Positions 1-14,200 of a stretch of 64,000 nucleotides of DNA are shown piece after piece. The first letter of the stretch is position 1. The number at the start of each line of letters is the position of its first letter. The notes under the pieces are model-generated. The model made no database searches. It saw nothing but the letters and a program-made list of their open reading frames with translations, and was not told where the DNA came from. Source of the stretch: Hymenoscyphus infarciens (lineage: Eukaryota; Ascomycota; Leotiomycetes; Helotiales; Helotiaceae); contig LLCB01000085.1 in NCBI GenBank assembly GCA_001414345.1, forward strand, positions 124,001-188,000. The letters run 5' to 3'. Made by a program: the position numbers and the translations under genes.

Positions 1-292
1 CACATTCGATGAATGATGGTGGCAACTTAACGTAACCCTTTCTCAGCACTTGCCATCAAATTCGCACTTTGAGACTAGAAGTCTTGTCTCGATCATATAG
101 CCAATAAAGAAGAAACATCTATCAGCCACTAAAACTAGCTCGAACCATAAATGTGACCAAGATTTTCCTCTTTCTTGTTCCCAAGTATAATATGACAGAC
201 TTTTCCCAAAAAGCTCGCTTTTGTTTTCAATTTCTGTGAGATCAGCAATCCACACGCAAATTCTGATTTCACCGCCAACTCCTTTGAAGAAA

Positions 293-1107
293 ATGTCCTC
301 CCGACAGGGCGGGGGAATGAATCCCCTTGCTTTCGGATCTCACTCTGCCAATGACCCTGGCCGCCTTTCGAATTCCGCTCAACAACCCATCATAAACATA
401 CCACCTGGTTCTAGCCCTGTATTTTCAGGTCAACTTCCACAAGGCTTTGACAGAGGATCACATTATCAGTATGATTTCCGTGATGGTTTTGGTAATGATG
501 AGCATGATCCTGCCCGTGCGTTTCCAGGTTCTCCTCTAGGCAGACCACAAGACCAGTATGACTCCAATGATTATTTTGACAATGATCACCCTGGTCCTGA
601 CTCTTCGTGTTCCCATCGACGAACCAGCGGAAAACCCACAAATGACAAGCATGACGACGAACCAGTAAGCAGAACAACCGGCAACGCAATTTCAGAAGGT
701 AACTAAGGATCTTCATAGCCCACTATTTTCCGGCTTTCCTTGCATCTGTCTCTGAACATTCTAAATTAATGTAGCCTCTCAAGCTCGCACATGATTGCTA
801 ACAAGTAGGGTCACCAGGGCGTAAGATGGGACGACCCAAAGCATCCAAAGTACGCTTTTCGATGGAACACTCTGAGGATCGTTTGGAGTCGTTGGAGAAG
901 GCAATAACAGAGCAAGGAAATATGTTGAAACGGGTGGAAGGAATCGTACTTGAAATAAAAAGCAATCTAAAGGCGCTTACTGATGTGGGTAACAAAAAGG
1001 CAGGCTCTCCTCAGAGTGTGGTTGTTGCTTCAGACTCGGAAGGAAAAACGGAAAGGTTCTTCAAGTGGGTGGCTGGAAAAAGAGAAACAGAACGAAGACG
1101 GAGATGA
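293..1107 (+). CDS. Hypothetical protein with C-terminal coiled coil (2 exons)
   Basis: I do not recognise this 234-aa protein. Exons are 293-698 and 809-1107. The 110-bp intron has a GTAACT donor, a TGCTAAC branch and a TAG acceptor, and it joins the frames exactly. The start at 293 has a good context (GAAGAAAATG); an in-frame ATG at 221 would add 24 residues. The N-terminal half is low-complexity, rich in Gly, Asn, Asp and Pro. The second exon is charged and helical, with heptad-like Leu/Ile spacing around LESLEKAITEQGNMLKR, so a short coiled coil is likely. The C-terminus is very basic (GKRETERRRR) and could bind nucleic acid or act as a localisation signal, but that is inference. There is no signal peptide or membrane segment. 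Confidence 0.6.
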
Positions 1108-2985
1108 TTTCCCATTGATTTTGATCATCGGAGCAGAAAATACTCTTTGAGTTGTGATGGCCTGAGAATAAAAGCACATCAACCAAAGGCGTGCAACTGC
1201 CCAGTACACTCTCTTAATTCCCACCTTTCTACACCTCACCTTACCTATAAATTTATCACTTGAAGAACTTCTATTTGGAAAGCCCTGAGAATCCAATTCA
1301 GAGGACAAGAAAAGTCCACTATAACATTGCGTCGCACCTCGCTTGAAAATACCAAAATCCCACCACCCGGCTCTTCCCTCGCGATAAGTTTTCAACAGAT
1401 TGTGCATATGAAAAGAATCGGGAGTAAACTCTGGTTAAGGATACAGTCATGCCTGTTCTTCTTTTTCAGCCCTGCGTGCTGTCGCTATGATGCACGAGGT
1501 CAAGGTTGAGGTAAGAGCATCAAGAGGGAAGGAGGACCATGTTCTGCGGTGGTCGATTTCAGGTACAAGATCCAGTCAAGAGAGGCCCAGGCTCGACAAG
1601 ACTACCACGACGAGGAAGGAACGATCTTGATCTCGCCACAGTAGAACCAGTAGGCAAGGCTGGGTCGAAGTCGCACTTTCCCGACCTTGGCAACGCGCTA
1701 GGTACCATTTGGTTCAAGAAGGGAAGGCACGACTTTACTGTCCAGCGTCTCCATAGACATGGTTTCTTGTCTTAGAAACTGAAACGAGCAGGTTCTTCCA
1801 AGTCAGCAACTCACTTGTTTTCGCCAAGGTTTCCAACCAAGAAAGCACCCCCCCTTACTCAAACAACCCCAAAACCAACCTCACCAGCATACTCCCTATT
1901 ACTAGTTATGATCGAGTTGTAGGGGTTAAGGCAGGGAGGCGCGTGAACTGGCGGGAATATTTGTACACATTGTAGTATACTCTAGAACAATCGTCGATTA
2001 ATATAATAATTCTTACAAATACCTACTACTCTCATATGCCAACACTCCCAAAGCACCTGCACTCGAATCACAAAATAACATCACATCAAGAAAGGGACAA
2101 AAAAGGTATTCCAAAAAAGGTATATATAAACAGAAAACCAAGCCCTAAGAAGACTATCTACAAAAAACGACGGAGGAAGTCCCTATCCCCACCACTTCAG
2201 CTCGCGCCATCTTCTCCACAACCGCCCTTGAAAAAAAATGTATACACAAAAATCCATCTCCAACAACAAATCAAGTCCCCAAACTTCGATTTATCTCACC
2301 ACTAAATCCATCTCTTTTCTTTTCCTCCCTCACATGAGGGATGACCTAAAAATTCCAGACCCATGCAAAAAAACCCAAAAACCCAAAAACCCAAAACCCC
2401 CCATTTTATGACACGCCCTCTCTCTCTCCCTACCTTCCCTTGCTAAAAAGCAACTAACAAATTCAAAAACTGCTCTGAAGAAACACAGTTCAACAGACAG
2501 ATATATGAAGCTCGATCGCAACAACGATTCATCAAAACGATGATGGAAATTCAAACAGCAACAACATGAAAACCAAATTTGCTGCAACCTCGAGCCCTAC
2601 AAAGAAAAGAAAAATAATCCAGCTTTTTCATTTTGGCTTACACAAACACAAAAAAGCAAAAGCAAGGATCAAAAAAGGAGGTAACAGACGACGAGAGGGT
2701 ATCCAGAGCGGTGATATATGTCCAAAAAGCTCCAACAAGAAAAAAGAAAAAAGAAAAAAGAAAAAAGAAATAGAAGAATGGACAAGAAGAAAGAACGCCG
2801 TGTTATAAATGCTTTCGTGATATGATGCTGAGTTGCTGAGGTACCGACGAGAAGAAGAAAAAAATTCCCGATTAAAAACATGATTTGTTTGAAAATAGAA
2901 GAACCACTTGCTTCCCGTTCTAGAAGAATCGAAGGTGTGTCGTAAAAATCGTTGGGCGAGTATCGATGGGGATGTCTCGCTTCGG
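1108..2985. other. Intergenic; probable 3' flank of the homeobox gene
   Basis: No convincing gene. The stretch 2030-2985 is rich in A and C, with a CT microsatellite near 2419 and AAAAAG repeats near 2740-2770. It probably includes the 3' untranslated region of the leftward homeobox gene. Open frames here are short, low-complexity and without splice support. Confidence 0.5.
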
Positions 2986-5222
2986 CTAAGAGCTTCCAAA
3001 TGCCCCAGGTAATGTGAAGCTACGTTTTCGCTTCTGGCCCGTCTCGTATTCAACGGGTCTCAGGTACGAGGAATCCTCATTACTCCTAGCATGTTGATGC
3101 TGTGACTGATGTTGCGATTGCGAATGCGATTGTTGCGCTGATTGTTGCTGTTGCTGGTGTTCTCCCGAGCCCTGTCCCTGCTGGGATTGCGACCCCTGAG
3201 TTTGACCCCCTGATTCCCCGTTATTGTTATGTCCCGACCCACCGAAATCGCGCTCTCCATGTTGCCCTCTAACTGGGCTGAGACTCGAATTGTATGCGCT
3301 TGAGAAATCTTGTGGTGGTGCCATGGGCGCGCTTAACTGTGGGATATTGAACTCGCGATTGTTGCTTGATCCTGAATCAACACCCGGTGTTCTCGGTAGT
3401 GAGAAATCTACCGGTGCGGTCAGGGGCGCACTCGCGTACCCGCCTGTAAATGCGCTTCCAAATGAACCACCACGAGTTGTAGCTGGGCTATGCGGTGAGT
3501 TGAGGTGTGCTGGGAGGGCTCTGTATTGGTTTCGGAGATCTAAACCTGGAGGGAAGGCCGAAGACGACGCGCGCAGGCGGGATAACGTTGAGGGGTTCGA
3601 CTGCTGCATCGAATTTGGGGGACCATGCGACGACGAGAAGTTCATCTGAGGAGGTGAACTCTGGATATTTGAGCCTGTGAAGGATGTTATTAGCACGTGG
3701 GATTTCCTCAAGGGTAATTAATTGACTGAGTTGGGACAAACCTGAAAATCCATTCGCGTCATATTGATGCGCATTGACGCTGTTATTGCCAATTTGATCT
3801 GGTTGATAAACAGACTGCTGGCGCCCACTTAGCTGAGGACTTGGATGCCCAGTAGGATAACTATTGTAATCGAGTTGTTCCCCTTTCCACGACATACTCG
3901 ACCTCAATGGCGACTGAATTGACTCGGATCTTGTTCGCGACATGGTTTCTCTAAGCTGCAGAGGCTGCAGAGGACGTATCGGCGGCCGGGAATGGGACAG
4001 AGCTTGGTAGCTATTCTGGCGATCAAACGGATTCGAACTGCGTGGGCCTGCGCTCATTGGACTCGACAAATGGCTTCCAGAATAACCATATCGATCACCC
4101 GAATTCATGGAAATTGGTGAAAGGACATCGGGTGTATTCATCGAATTTCCTTGGAATCCTACATGCCCGAACGCCGGACTCAAGCCCGTAGGGGAAAGAT
4201 GTTCTTCGTGTTCATGTCTTCTCATGGTATCAACCATGAGGGGTCGCATCATTTGGTCGGCATAACCTGGGACGAAGTCGACTGGCGAGTGCAATGGAGT
4301 TCCAATGCCGTGGACGGCGCCGTAAGGGGAGTGTAGCGCCTGCACATTGTCGAAATCGTCTGGAACTGCTCTCATCTTCATCATGCGCTCTCGATCATCC
4401 GCTGTTAGTCGCTTTATCTTGGCTCGCCTATTTGTGGTCAGCCATTGATGCTCCATATTTCGACGTCCCATGAGACAACAAGTGCACATACCGATTTTGA
4501 AACCACACCTGCACCTGCCGCGGACTGAGACCCGGAATCTCTCTTGAAAGTCGCTCCCGATGTGCTGCATCTGGGTGCGCTTGTTTTGCGAACTCGCTCA
4601 TTAGAAATCGAGTCTGCTGGTGGGTGAGGCTATAGGCAAGGTCAATTTAGTTGCTTACTTTGGGGAAGGAAGACATGACATACCGGAATCGCTTCATCTT
4701 TCTTCTTTCTGCTCGTCGCTCTGCGGCTGTTTGAGGAGGGGCCCCTTCCTCTGCGTCCAACATCTCATCGTCATCGTCGTCATCATCGTCCTCGTCTTTG
4801 ACTTCTCCGGCAGCATCGACTCCATCATTGTTCGCAAGTGCGGCTTGTTGGGTCGGTGCGCTTGATGCAGAGCTCAAAGGGTTGGATGCAAGTGATCCAA
4901 GAGAAAGTGATGTCGACTCGGTAGAAACAAGAGAGTTGTTGCGTGCTGGGTTAGTTGACTGCCCATTGTCACCAGGCGCTGAGTCTGGCCTTTCAAGTAC
5001 TGGAGCTGGCGGCGCCTCCTGGCGTAATGGTCCCAAACTGTGTCGATGTTCGAGTGGAGGTCTCGTAGTGTTTTGCGAGGTTGCTTGGCTGTTCTCAGAA
5101 CTATTTGATGCTGCTGTTTGATCAAATGAGGGTTGAAGTAACCCATTTTCTCCTGGGAGAGGGAACGTCGAGTACTGTTCTCGCCAGTCCGGCTGCGGTG
5201 GCAGTGGCTCAAAGTTCGACAT
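2986..5222 (-). CDS. Homeobox (homeodomain) transcription factor, 683 aa, 4 exons
   Basis: Sequence-specific nuclear DNA-binding regulator. Exons on the minus strand are 5222-4684, 4629-4492, 4427-3742 and 3674-2986; the introns are 54, 64 and 67 bp, all GT-AG with continuous frame. The homeodomain spans about residues 173-233. Its recognition helix carries the diagnostic WFQNRRAKIK (WFQNR about 222-226). Two introns interrupt it, one just after KRFR at the N-terminal arm and one between the two arginines of WFQNRR. Before it lies an Asp run (eight D, near 4775-4800). The rest is low-complexity, Ser/Pro-rich, with a Gln/His-rich stretch near the C-terminus and a basic terminal motif GQKRKRSFTLPGAFGSS, typical of fungal activators. 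The start at MSNFEPLPPQ was chosen; an upstream in-frame ATG at 5312 would add 30 residues. Targets cannot be read from the sequence. Confidence 0.88.
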
Positions 5223-8200
5223 GCGTGGAGACGCTGCGTTCCGGTATATTGCCTCGAGCTTGCTAGAAGACCAAGTGTTCCTTCCTGTATCACATTGCCG
5301 TGTGACAAGCATTGAGAGAATTGTTTGCTTCTGATGCGGGGCAACCTACTAGAGATTGGTTTCGTATATTGGATGGGAACGAAGCTCGTCGTGTGGTGTT
5401 TTGCTGGCGAGTTGCTACAGGCGGAGAAGATGGCGAAGTGATGTTACGATGCCGTGGAATGAAACGAGTGTAAAGGCCGCGGTCAACTAAATGTGATCCA
5501 CGATACAAAATGTTGATGGAAGCTTCCCCAGATCAGAGTGCTGTTGGGGGTGTTTACTATTGAAAGCAAACAGGAGAGGAAGTTGGGGGAGAGTGTGCTG
5601 TGTGTTGTGTTGCAAAAAGTTTTCCTGCAGTGCCTGGGTACTTGGGGTAGTGGTGGTGAAAGGCCTGCCAGTTGGGTGAGATTGGATCTGGATGTCTAGC
5701 TGGTTTGGATGATAGATAAGGTTGTCAGATATTCTGCAATCTGCGTGGTGGAGCCGTCCAAAGGACTATTTGAGCTCTCGGCGTGCTTCAGAACGCGTAT
5801 AGCTGCCAGAATGGTCAATACACCAGTGAAAGTGTACGGATCACGCGGGGGCGACGATGGATATGAAGCGGCTGGAAGCGTCAAGGATGGCTTTGTCCTT
5901 AACCGTCGTGACAAGCGTCCTGCGTGTCCCAAATGAAGGATAAATTACTGGCCGTTTTATGACGTTTCTTGACCAGTTTAGGAAATGTGAGGGTTCTGGG
6001 AAGTTGGATGGGGTTGGATATCCTACTTTCCACGTTCGATCGTCGAGCGGCGGGAGATATAGAGAAGATTGGAGGGCCTGACTGTGATGCTTGGACTATG
6101 ATCACCACGACAAGGTAAATGAACCCGAGGAGCAGCGCGCTTTGCAGCCAGTTCTTGCCGGTATCCACAGTGCCGCTGAGGCAGATTTATTCCTGCCGAT
6201 GACAGGCGTACCACAGACGGAGAATTGGAGAGGAGGTGGTTGAAGACTGGGGGAGCACGGTGGGTGCTGGGGTTTCTTCTAGTGAGACGGACGGCGAAGA
6301 GACGTGCAATATACATAGAACCAAAAGGGAACACTCGAACTCTTGGAGAGAAGTTAAGCAATGGTAGCGATGTTTAATGCATGAGAGGTCGCAAGGCTAG
6401 CCCAGAGAGATCTACTTAGCCAGAGCAGCTTGAGGAAGAATGAACACAGACGAGCCCGGCTCAATGGCTAGTGTCTAAGAAGCGTCCCTGGTTAACGGTG
6501 GTGGCTCCTGTGGGGATTGGCAAATGGGAGTGACGCTGCAGCAACAACATGGCTGTAAAGCACTCTATTGCGAACCCTGGGGAGAGCTGGCTAAGATGAG
6601 GGTGTGACTTGGGGGTGCTGGGGGGAGGTTGTCTGGGGTGGCAACAAGGGCTTTGGTGTGCCGGCGCAATCATCCGATACTCAGGTTGAAGCAAAAATAC
6701 TGGGCTGGCTGTACGCTGGCGGAACTGGTGACAGTGACAGACGTGATAAATCAAGGAGCATGCTGGCCGTGGGAGCAACTGGCTCCATGGATGCGATGCT
6801 GGGCACGATGTTCGCGAGGTGCATCGATCTCAACCGCTAAGCCTGTTGGAGGGCGTACCGCGAGTGTGACGGGGAGGAGCGGAAGATCGTGGTGTGGGTG
6901 GCCCTCGCTTAACGGCCACAGCTTCTTCTTTGCAGGGACTCCACCAGGGGGGGTTGATTGGCAACTGGTGCTGCTGCTGGGGTCCTCTTGTGCGGGTCAA
7001 CGCATAACGGTTGTGAGTTCTGGGGGAGGTTGGAAGAAGTAGCCAATGATGGGCTGGCCAACGTCACTTGCAGAAATGGGTGATGCCGGCTGCGGTTGAC
7101 ACCCGTGTGGATGGGGGTCATAATCTGAGGTGAGGTGAGAGTGAAGTGTTCTGTCGGCCATGGAAAGATTCGACCTTTGACCAGCAGCAGACGTTGGAGC
7201 ATTGGAGATGGCGGTTGAGGCTGCGGCACGGCAAAAGCCCTCTCTTCCAGAAGATCCAGCTAGACGGATGCTAACGGTGCCAGGCACTAGCCTGCTTCAT
7301 TGCCCCTGATGAACTTCTGCAGGCTCCAATGCCCGTCCTCTGCCAGCACGCCGAGATCGTGAACGGCTGCGACTCTGCGCTGCGAGCGAGCTCGGCTACA
7401 GGGAGAAAGCTGGGGCGGGCCTCGCAAGGAGAATAGGGGAGGAGAAACATGAGAAGGAAAAATTAAAAGAGAAGGGGAGGGATGCTGTTGGAACACTGGA
7501 ACACTGGAACACTGACAAGTTGCAACTCGTTCACAGTTTCTATTCTCAACGTTTTCTCGTGTCAAGTTGTCATGTTGTCAACTAGCGGGGGGATTTTCGT
7601 AACCAAAAGTCCCTAGCCCTAGCAGCGCTCCGTCCTGTAACCCCTCGAGTGGAGAAGCTAGAAGCTAGAAGCTCTTTTTGGCTTCTAGGGCGTGGACGCC
7701 GCTAAGAAACTCCGAAAACGACAACGGGGTTTCAAGTTCGCAGGGTCCAGCACCCGACTCTTGAGCAGTGAGAACCTGAAAATTGACTGAGCAGTGAACA
7801 AAAGCGTCCCCAGCTGTCAACATTCAGTCCTCCGTGCAGTGCAGCAATGCAGGCCCGTGGGGGACAGAATAGAATCCCACAACGGCGGTTCTAAGACTTC
7901 GTAGATAGATGACGATTTCCAAAACTGCTATAGGCTGCCCAAGTCTGCTAAGTTGTCAACTGATGTTTGGTGCCGCTACCGTTTCAAAGCTCTCGGCCTA
8001 AGGTTACCATAATTAGAGTAAATCGACTCGAGGCGTGATCGCCATCCTCAGACGCCCCTCTATTGACATTCATGCAAAACGCGATGATGCTTTGCGAATC
8101 GTGAAGAAATCTGGTCGTCCGATGTGATCCTTCCCTCTTCGATCATAATGAACGACATAAGACCATGGGCTGGCGGTTCCGTCTGTGCGCCTCGCATCGA

Positions 8201-11200
8201 TGAATCCCGACGCCACGAAGTGAGTCCCGGAGAGAAGAAGCTAAATCTGCCGCGTAAACGAATGGGGTCTAGTTATGTCGGATGATATAGCCGCTGTACA
8301 GAGGACTTGGAGGAAGAATGAAGGTGTTGTGTTGCAGACTGTCAATTGGAGGCGGAAGAAGCAGAGCACAACCGGCACGGCAACAGAGCAAGAGCGCAAA
8401 AGGAAAAGGAAAACCCTCACCGGCCCGAACGAGCCGTGGTTGTGAAGCAGTAAGTACACAGTACGACATCTCCCGAATCCAGCTCAAGGGCCGACCTGGG
8501 AAACCAAGTGAGGCCAGACTCTAGACCCGGCCTCATAAGTATACCCCCCGCCAAAAAACTTCAGATCATGGAAAGCCCCCTTCAAGCCGGTGGGAGCGTG
8601 GGAACGTGGGGCGAGCGGACAAGACCAAAACAGACATTCTCATCCTCCCCTCAAGGACTGGCCTGGCGCGCGCTTGATCCACTGTCCACTCTTCCCAAAC
8701 CAGGCTTTTTGTGCGCCTAAATCGTCCCAACTTCATAGGATCTCATTTGCTGGTGAAACCCACCCAAGGCCTTGACTTTTCCGCTTGGATTGCTCGGGGA
8801 TCTGCTGCCAGGATAGACGCGCGAGCGTTGACTTTGAAGCGAGGAGCGGATCGGTGGAATTCCTGGAAGCGGAGGATCAACACTGGTGGAAGTTTTGAGC
8901 ACGATGGGGCCGATTCCGTCGTTCCTGGTCCACTGGTCATCTCTTCAGCGACGTCTCGAAGTCGCAAGTGCTCTGAACTCGGTCACCGCAAATGCTCTTT
9001 GGCCTCCGGACCCAATTTCGAGCTTCGCTAAGTACCAGGAACTCACGCCTTGCTTCTGTAGGGCTGAGACGTTTGGGAAATCGGGAAAGCGCATCCATGA
9101 ATTAGTCTCGTCCACCTCAAAAATCCAGCGAAGGATGGAGTACAAATACGCCGACACACAGCGCCAAGAAGTAACAATTGCGAGCTAGAAGACGGTGGAA
9201 AAGTCTACGCGCGGTTTTCGGGGGGCCACGGCGGTGAGTTAGAATGAATGTTCCTGTCGTTGGGGAGAACGCTCGAGGACTGTGACCTTTCGACTCGAGG
9301 GCTGGTGTGATGTTCCATGTGCCTTTCCGTATCTCCACGTCCTACAGCCCCTACTTTTAGGAGATGCGGCACAGGGCGGGAGGGCTGGTACATTGTTTGG
9401 GACCTGTCGTGGCTCCATGGTCTTCGTAATGGGTGGTGGTGTTTTGGCAAGTCAATGGGACGACATGAAATCCGGTCATGGTTCGACGGATTGTCGAGAC
9501 TCGAGAGGTCTGTAGGAAACCGCTTCCAAGGTCATCCGAACTGTACTATTACCGAGTCCAAGCACCAGTGTACCGCGGGACACTGCTAGTAAAAGTAACT
9601 CGTACTTCGTACTCGTACACCTGAACTGTGAATCGTGACTTCGTCCCATACCTGCATGTGGCGGCGTTTCTCACCGTCTCACGGAGATTCTGCAAGTACG
9701 GAGTACATGGGAACAGTTTTAGGAGATGACAGGAGGCGGGTCACTGAACAAATCTTATCTTCTGAGAGAGAGCCAATCCTGTGGGACAAAAGAGGAAAAT
9801 CTCCTGGAGTAATTGGCGTCGACCCTTAAATTTGACTTCAAGCCTCATTGTTTGAATTTGCTTCAGACGCTCCGAGCGTAGGACTGCTCACTTTTCTGGT
9901 GGAAGTTACAATTGTTGTTCTTCCCAGCCTCTCGAGGTGAGCGATTGGTGGGTAAAGGCTGGAGATGGCCAGCTCTGTTGACAGGCGTAACTGGCTGGCC
10001 TGGCGACGCTGGCAGGAGAATGGGATGGGAGAAATCCAATATTTCCATCTGCTTTCCCAAGTTTGTGAACTCTAAGCTCCAGATTTCCGGATTCCGAGGG
10101 GCGGATTAACTCTCTGCAGGTGGCGGTGGAGTTGGAGGATCCGAAAGAATAGAGTTGGCAATGGAGATGGAGGGGCGGAAGATGGAGACGTGGACGAGGT
10201 GGACGAGGTGGACAAATGGGAGAGTTGCTGGGATGAAGGTATACCAAATCTCCCAAATCTCAGGTACGGAGTTTCGGTTTCTTTTTCTTCACCAGAAAGA
10301 GCCACGGCCAGTCTCTAGGTTGGAGCTTGTACGGGCTAGCGAGCGTACAATAGCAACACTACACATGAAACGGCCAGCAAAGATATTTCGACATCTCCCT
10401 TATTAGGTAGCAACCAGGTACCACTTGTAATACCGAGCTCTCTCATCTAGGTTATTCCAAAACAAGCCATCCTCTGAAGCTTGCAATCTCTGATATTGTT
10501 TTTAAATATGCGACGGAGGACGGCTCCCCAAGTTTCCCGTTTGAAGCCCTAATCAACACGTGCTCGCCCCCGCGATTTTTCCAAACCACGATGTTCCAGA
10601 AATGCAAGAACAATGATTTGACTTGGTATTTTTGGACGACGGGTCTGAGGATCCTCGTCCCTCAGCTTAACGAGTACACCCACCTCCATCCGAGAACCAT
10701 TGAACCAACACAAGCGGAGCCAAGGCCGACGTCTGAATGGCTTCACTTTTTTGGTTTCACGGCGGGATCTCCTTATTTTCCGGTTTCAATGACAATCGTT
10801 CATATATTTGTGGTGTGTGGGCTGGTAGCATGTTGTTTGGCAGTTTGTGGTTCAGAACCATGGCCATGCAGAGGATTTTCGCGTGTTAATGTTGCTGATT
10901 TCTGATATCGCCGTACCTAGCTAAGGTAGCCCTATGGCCTTCATTTCAAGGCAGCAAGTTTCAACAATTGTTCTCACACAACCGTTCTCCTTTCCAGCAT
11001 CATCAGCATGCAGTCTAACTGTCTCATGTCAGCACGCCATGCCTTTCCCCCAGACCACACCCTTATTGCTCTTTGCTTATTGCCAGGTTTTCCTCATAGA
11101 GTCAGGCTGTCCATATCAGCAATGAATCCTCGATGCGAAATTCTAAAAAGGACAAATCGCGCTTCGAGCGATGAAACCACGGCATTACTTACGTAGGGAC

Positions 11201-14200
11201 GGTTCATCTTGCGGTCCTCGCGCTGCCCCTTCAATCTCGCCCCTTCCACTGCCAAGCCAGGCATTCTCCAATACCCTCGCCACGGAAATCATCTGGAATA
11301 CCCGGCCAAGTTATCTTCGTTGCCATCTTACAACTTCCCCTGGCCCCTGGGGCTGAATGCTCAATGGTTACTCAGCACCTCAAGACATCACTTGCAGCAC
11401 ATCGCTTGCGAGAAAGGGGGGGCTGCCGAGAGGCGTGAGAAAAACCCACAGCAAGTGTACCTGAGTCGAAATTCGAGTGCCGCCGTCTAGTGAGGTTGGT
11501 TGAGAACGGATATTCACCAGTCTCCTGATACCCATACCTCAGTTGGGTTGGAATAAGCCATGGTGGGGTAACCCACGGAATACGAAGGGTTACTTCAAGT
11601 AACTTTTCGCTCAACCCATGTACGAAGTACTTTGATACTAGCGCTCCTCTTTGTGGCTGCTTGTTTTTTGGCCCTTGCAGGCCTCATTATCCGGAGATTG
11701 AGGGGACATGCTGGTTCTCCCCTTTGCCGCTGTTTACTAATCGTCGACGCGATGGGATTTGCGGAATCACTGGATGAGAGTTTTCAAACGGCTGCATCTC
11801 TCACCTGCATCTCTTGTCTCTTTGCAGCTTCGGCTGCTTCCCATGCCGGTTCGCAACAAGACAGCACAGAAGCATGCATGTACCTGCCTCATTGTTTATC
11901 CTTTGGGCGTCGATCATTGCGATGGGGGTAAGAAAAGCTGCCAGGGTCTCATCAGCCACGACCTCGCAAATTCGCATCCGACTCGCTTGAAGTTTGGTTG
12001 ACTTTGCTGGCTCGTAGCAGAGGCTATTTCTGCATCTGCTTCCACGCCCATCAGCATGCATCTCATCTCACCGTTGGTCCGCTGCATTGTCGCTTCTCCG
12101 CAAAATTTCGCGAAAAAATTTCTTCGCTACTACTGTAGCGGGTGAGTCGAGATCCCTTCACAGGCTTCACACCGCGAGCTTCGCCAAGAATCGATGGGCG
12201 TTGGGGCGCTGACTTCCGATACGACAACCAAGAATCGAGAGGCGGACAACGAGATTCCGAAGTTTTCTCCGTACAATACGGAGAAGAACTCCCTGCACAG
12301 CGGCGCGCCCTGCCAGGGTTTTGAGATTTCTCAATCTTGTTGTGCTTGTTGGCAGTGGTGCTGAGAAGTGTTTTGCAGCCAACTGAGGTAAATTGGATAT
12401 AATTTACCTTTGTGGCTTTCCAGCCTGTACCTGGTTCTATTTTGTCTGAGCTTTCCAAAATCTGCACGGTATTGGGTGATTTATCTCCGATAAGCCTTTA
12501 AGACACGGGACGGTTTCTCGATCCTGAAACTCAGATTCAACGTCATGCTATTGAAGATCTCCCGTCCACATGGAGCTTCCAGCCTTGTACCCCGTCACGG
12601 GCAAAAGTATTTGTTTTCACACATTCAAGGAAGACCTCTTCAGCCTCCATAATTAGTAACTTTGCCAACAAGGAAAGCTCCTAAGGGCTTGCCTTGAACT
12701 TCATCATGTCATGGTGTCAAAAGAAGGTTCCGTCTGGCAATAGACTTTGGGAGCATGAAACAGGTACCCAAAGGGATCCTAATGCAGTTGCAGAGCGTCG
12801 GTCACGCCGTAACATTTCCTGCCCTATTTCCCCTCAGTTCGTTCGTTCTCTTTTGGCGTGAACCAGGAAGAAGTCTACAAAAGCCTTTCATCTTATTTCA
12901 CCAGCTATTCTCTTATTCCGAGTACATCAAAGTCCTGAACACCGGCAGACGTCGACGTCGTTGCGGTTTATTGAATATCATGAGTGGATCGTTGGACGGA
13001 GTCTAGGTCGGCGATATTTCTCATGCGGATTGATGTCAGAGATCCTTCAAAACTCGAGCCCATGGCATTCCTCGTCCAAATGGCACAATGCAATGTTGGG
13101 AACCGAGGACCACTATTTGTGAGCAGCATAAACTTTGTCAACTACACCCTCGAACAACCAGCTTGAAACTATTAATAGTTTCGTTTCTATACCAAAGAAT
13201 TGTCCCATTGTCCCTTGGCTAGCTGAAGAATAGCACGCGAGAACGAAGATTGGAAGTCGGTCTCCAAACTTCCAAAACAAACTATTCCTTTAGTAATTCT
13301 TCTTCCCCATGAACAAGCGCAGAAACCCCGAACCTCAAAACGAGAAGTCTTATTTGTGTTTTGAAATACCGAGGGTTTTCAGCTTTTCCAAGACTTGTCC
13401 TAAATCAGCCAGATCTCTGGGATTGACGGCTAAGAAGCCAGTCACCATCAGCCTCGTTTCAACCACCATTAATCTAACCCCAACTTGTTTTTCCCCACAT
13501 GAGCATCACACTGCCTCATCGCAAACCCAAAAAGGTTCACCCGAAGTCCATTTAGACTGCAGTCTTCGCATAACAATCCAGCCTCAATGTCGTCTAAATA
13601 CGGTTAGACCTCTGTCATACTTCATACCAGAATTCCTTTTTGAGACCCGGGTGGTTATATCGGGCCTTTAGAGTATGCGGCTCGCGTTCCCTTTGGGGGT
13701 GACACAGTCTAATTTAGTGACTAGCTGCGCTATCTTGCTTGATCACGACATGTCAGGTGTGGATGTCACATGAGCAAGTAGTCCCCCTTTTTTTCACTTC
13801 GAGAGCACCACCAGGGGCTGCAGGAATTCGTGACTGTATTCTCGAAGTACTTGCACTTCCACAATTGTCCCAACTCCTTTAGAACAATAAACATAATAAA
13901 ATCTTAATCATTTAAGCCTTTTAGGATAATGGACTAGATTTATAGAGTCTCGGATAAACAATGGAAGGAGTAGTAGAGAGTTGATCAACTATTCGCCAGT
14001 CACGAATTCCTACATCCCCTGGTGGCACTGGGTTTCGGCAGAGTCATTTGAACGAGTTCTCGCTACGGAAGTTCTGTAAGACATTCCTAGTTCATGAACG
14101 TGGCGCATCACGAAGAAATATATTAGGTCGTGCAAGTCTTCAGCAGCCGGATTTCAAGGAATTGCCGGCTAGTACGCTTCGCGAGTTAAAGGTGTATATT

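Noticed and set aside
1539..1775. Small frames on both strands between the first two genes
   Set aside because: The minus strand reads MSMETLDSKVVPSLLEPNGT then stops; neither strand can be joined to a gene by convincing splice sites.
9481..9500. GGTTCGA-type B-box-like sequences, checked as possible tRNA genes (also near 125 and 42468)
   Set aside because: None has a matching A box or a foldable acceptor stem at the right distance.
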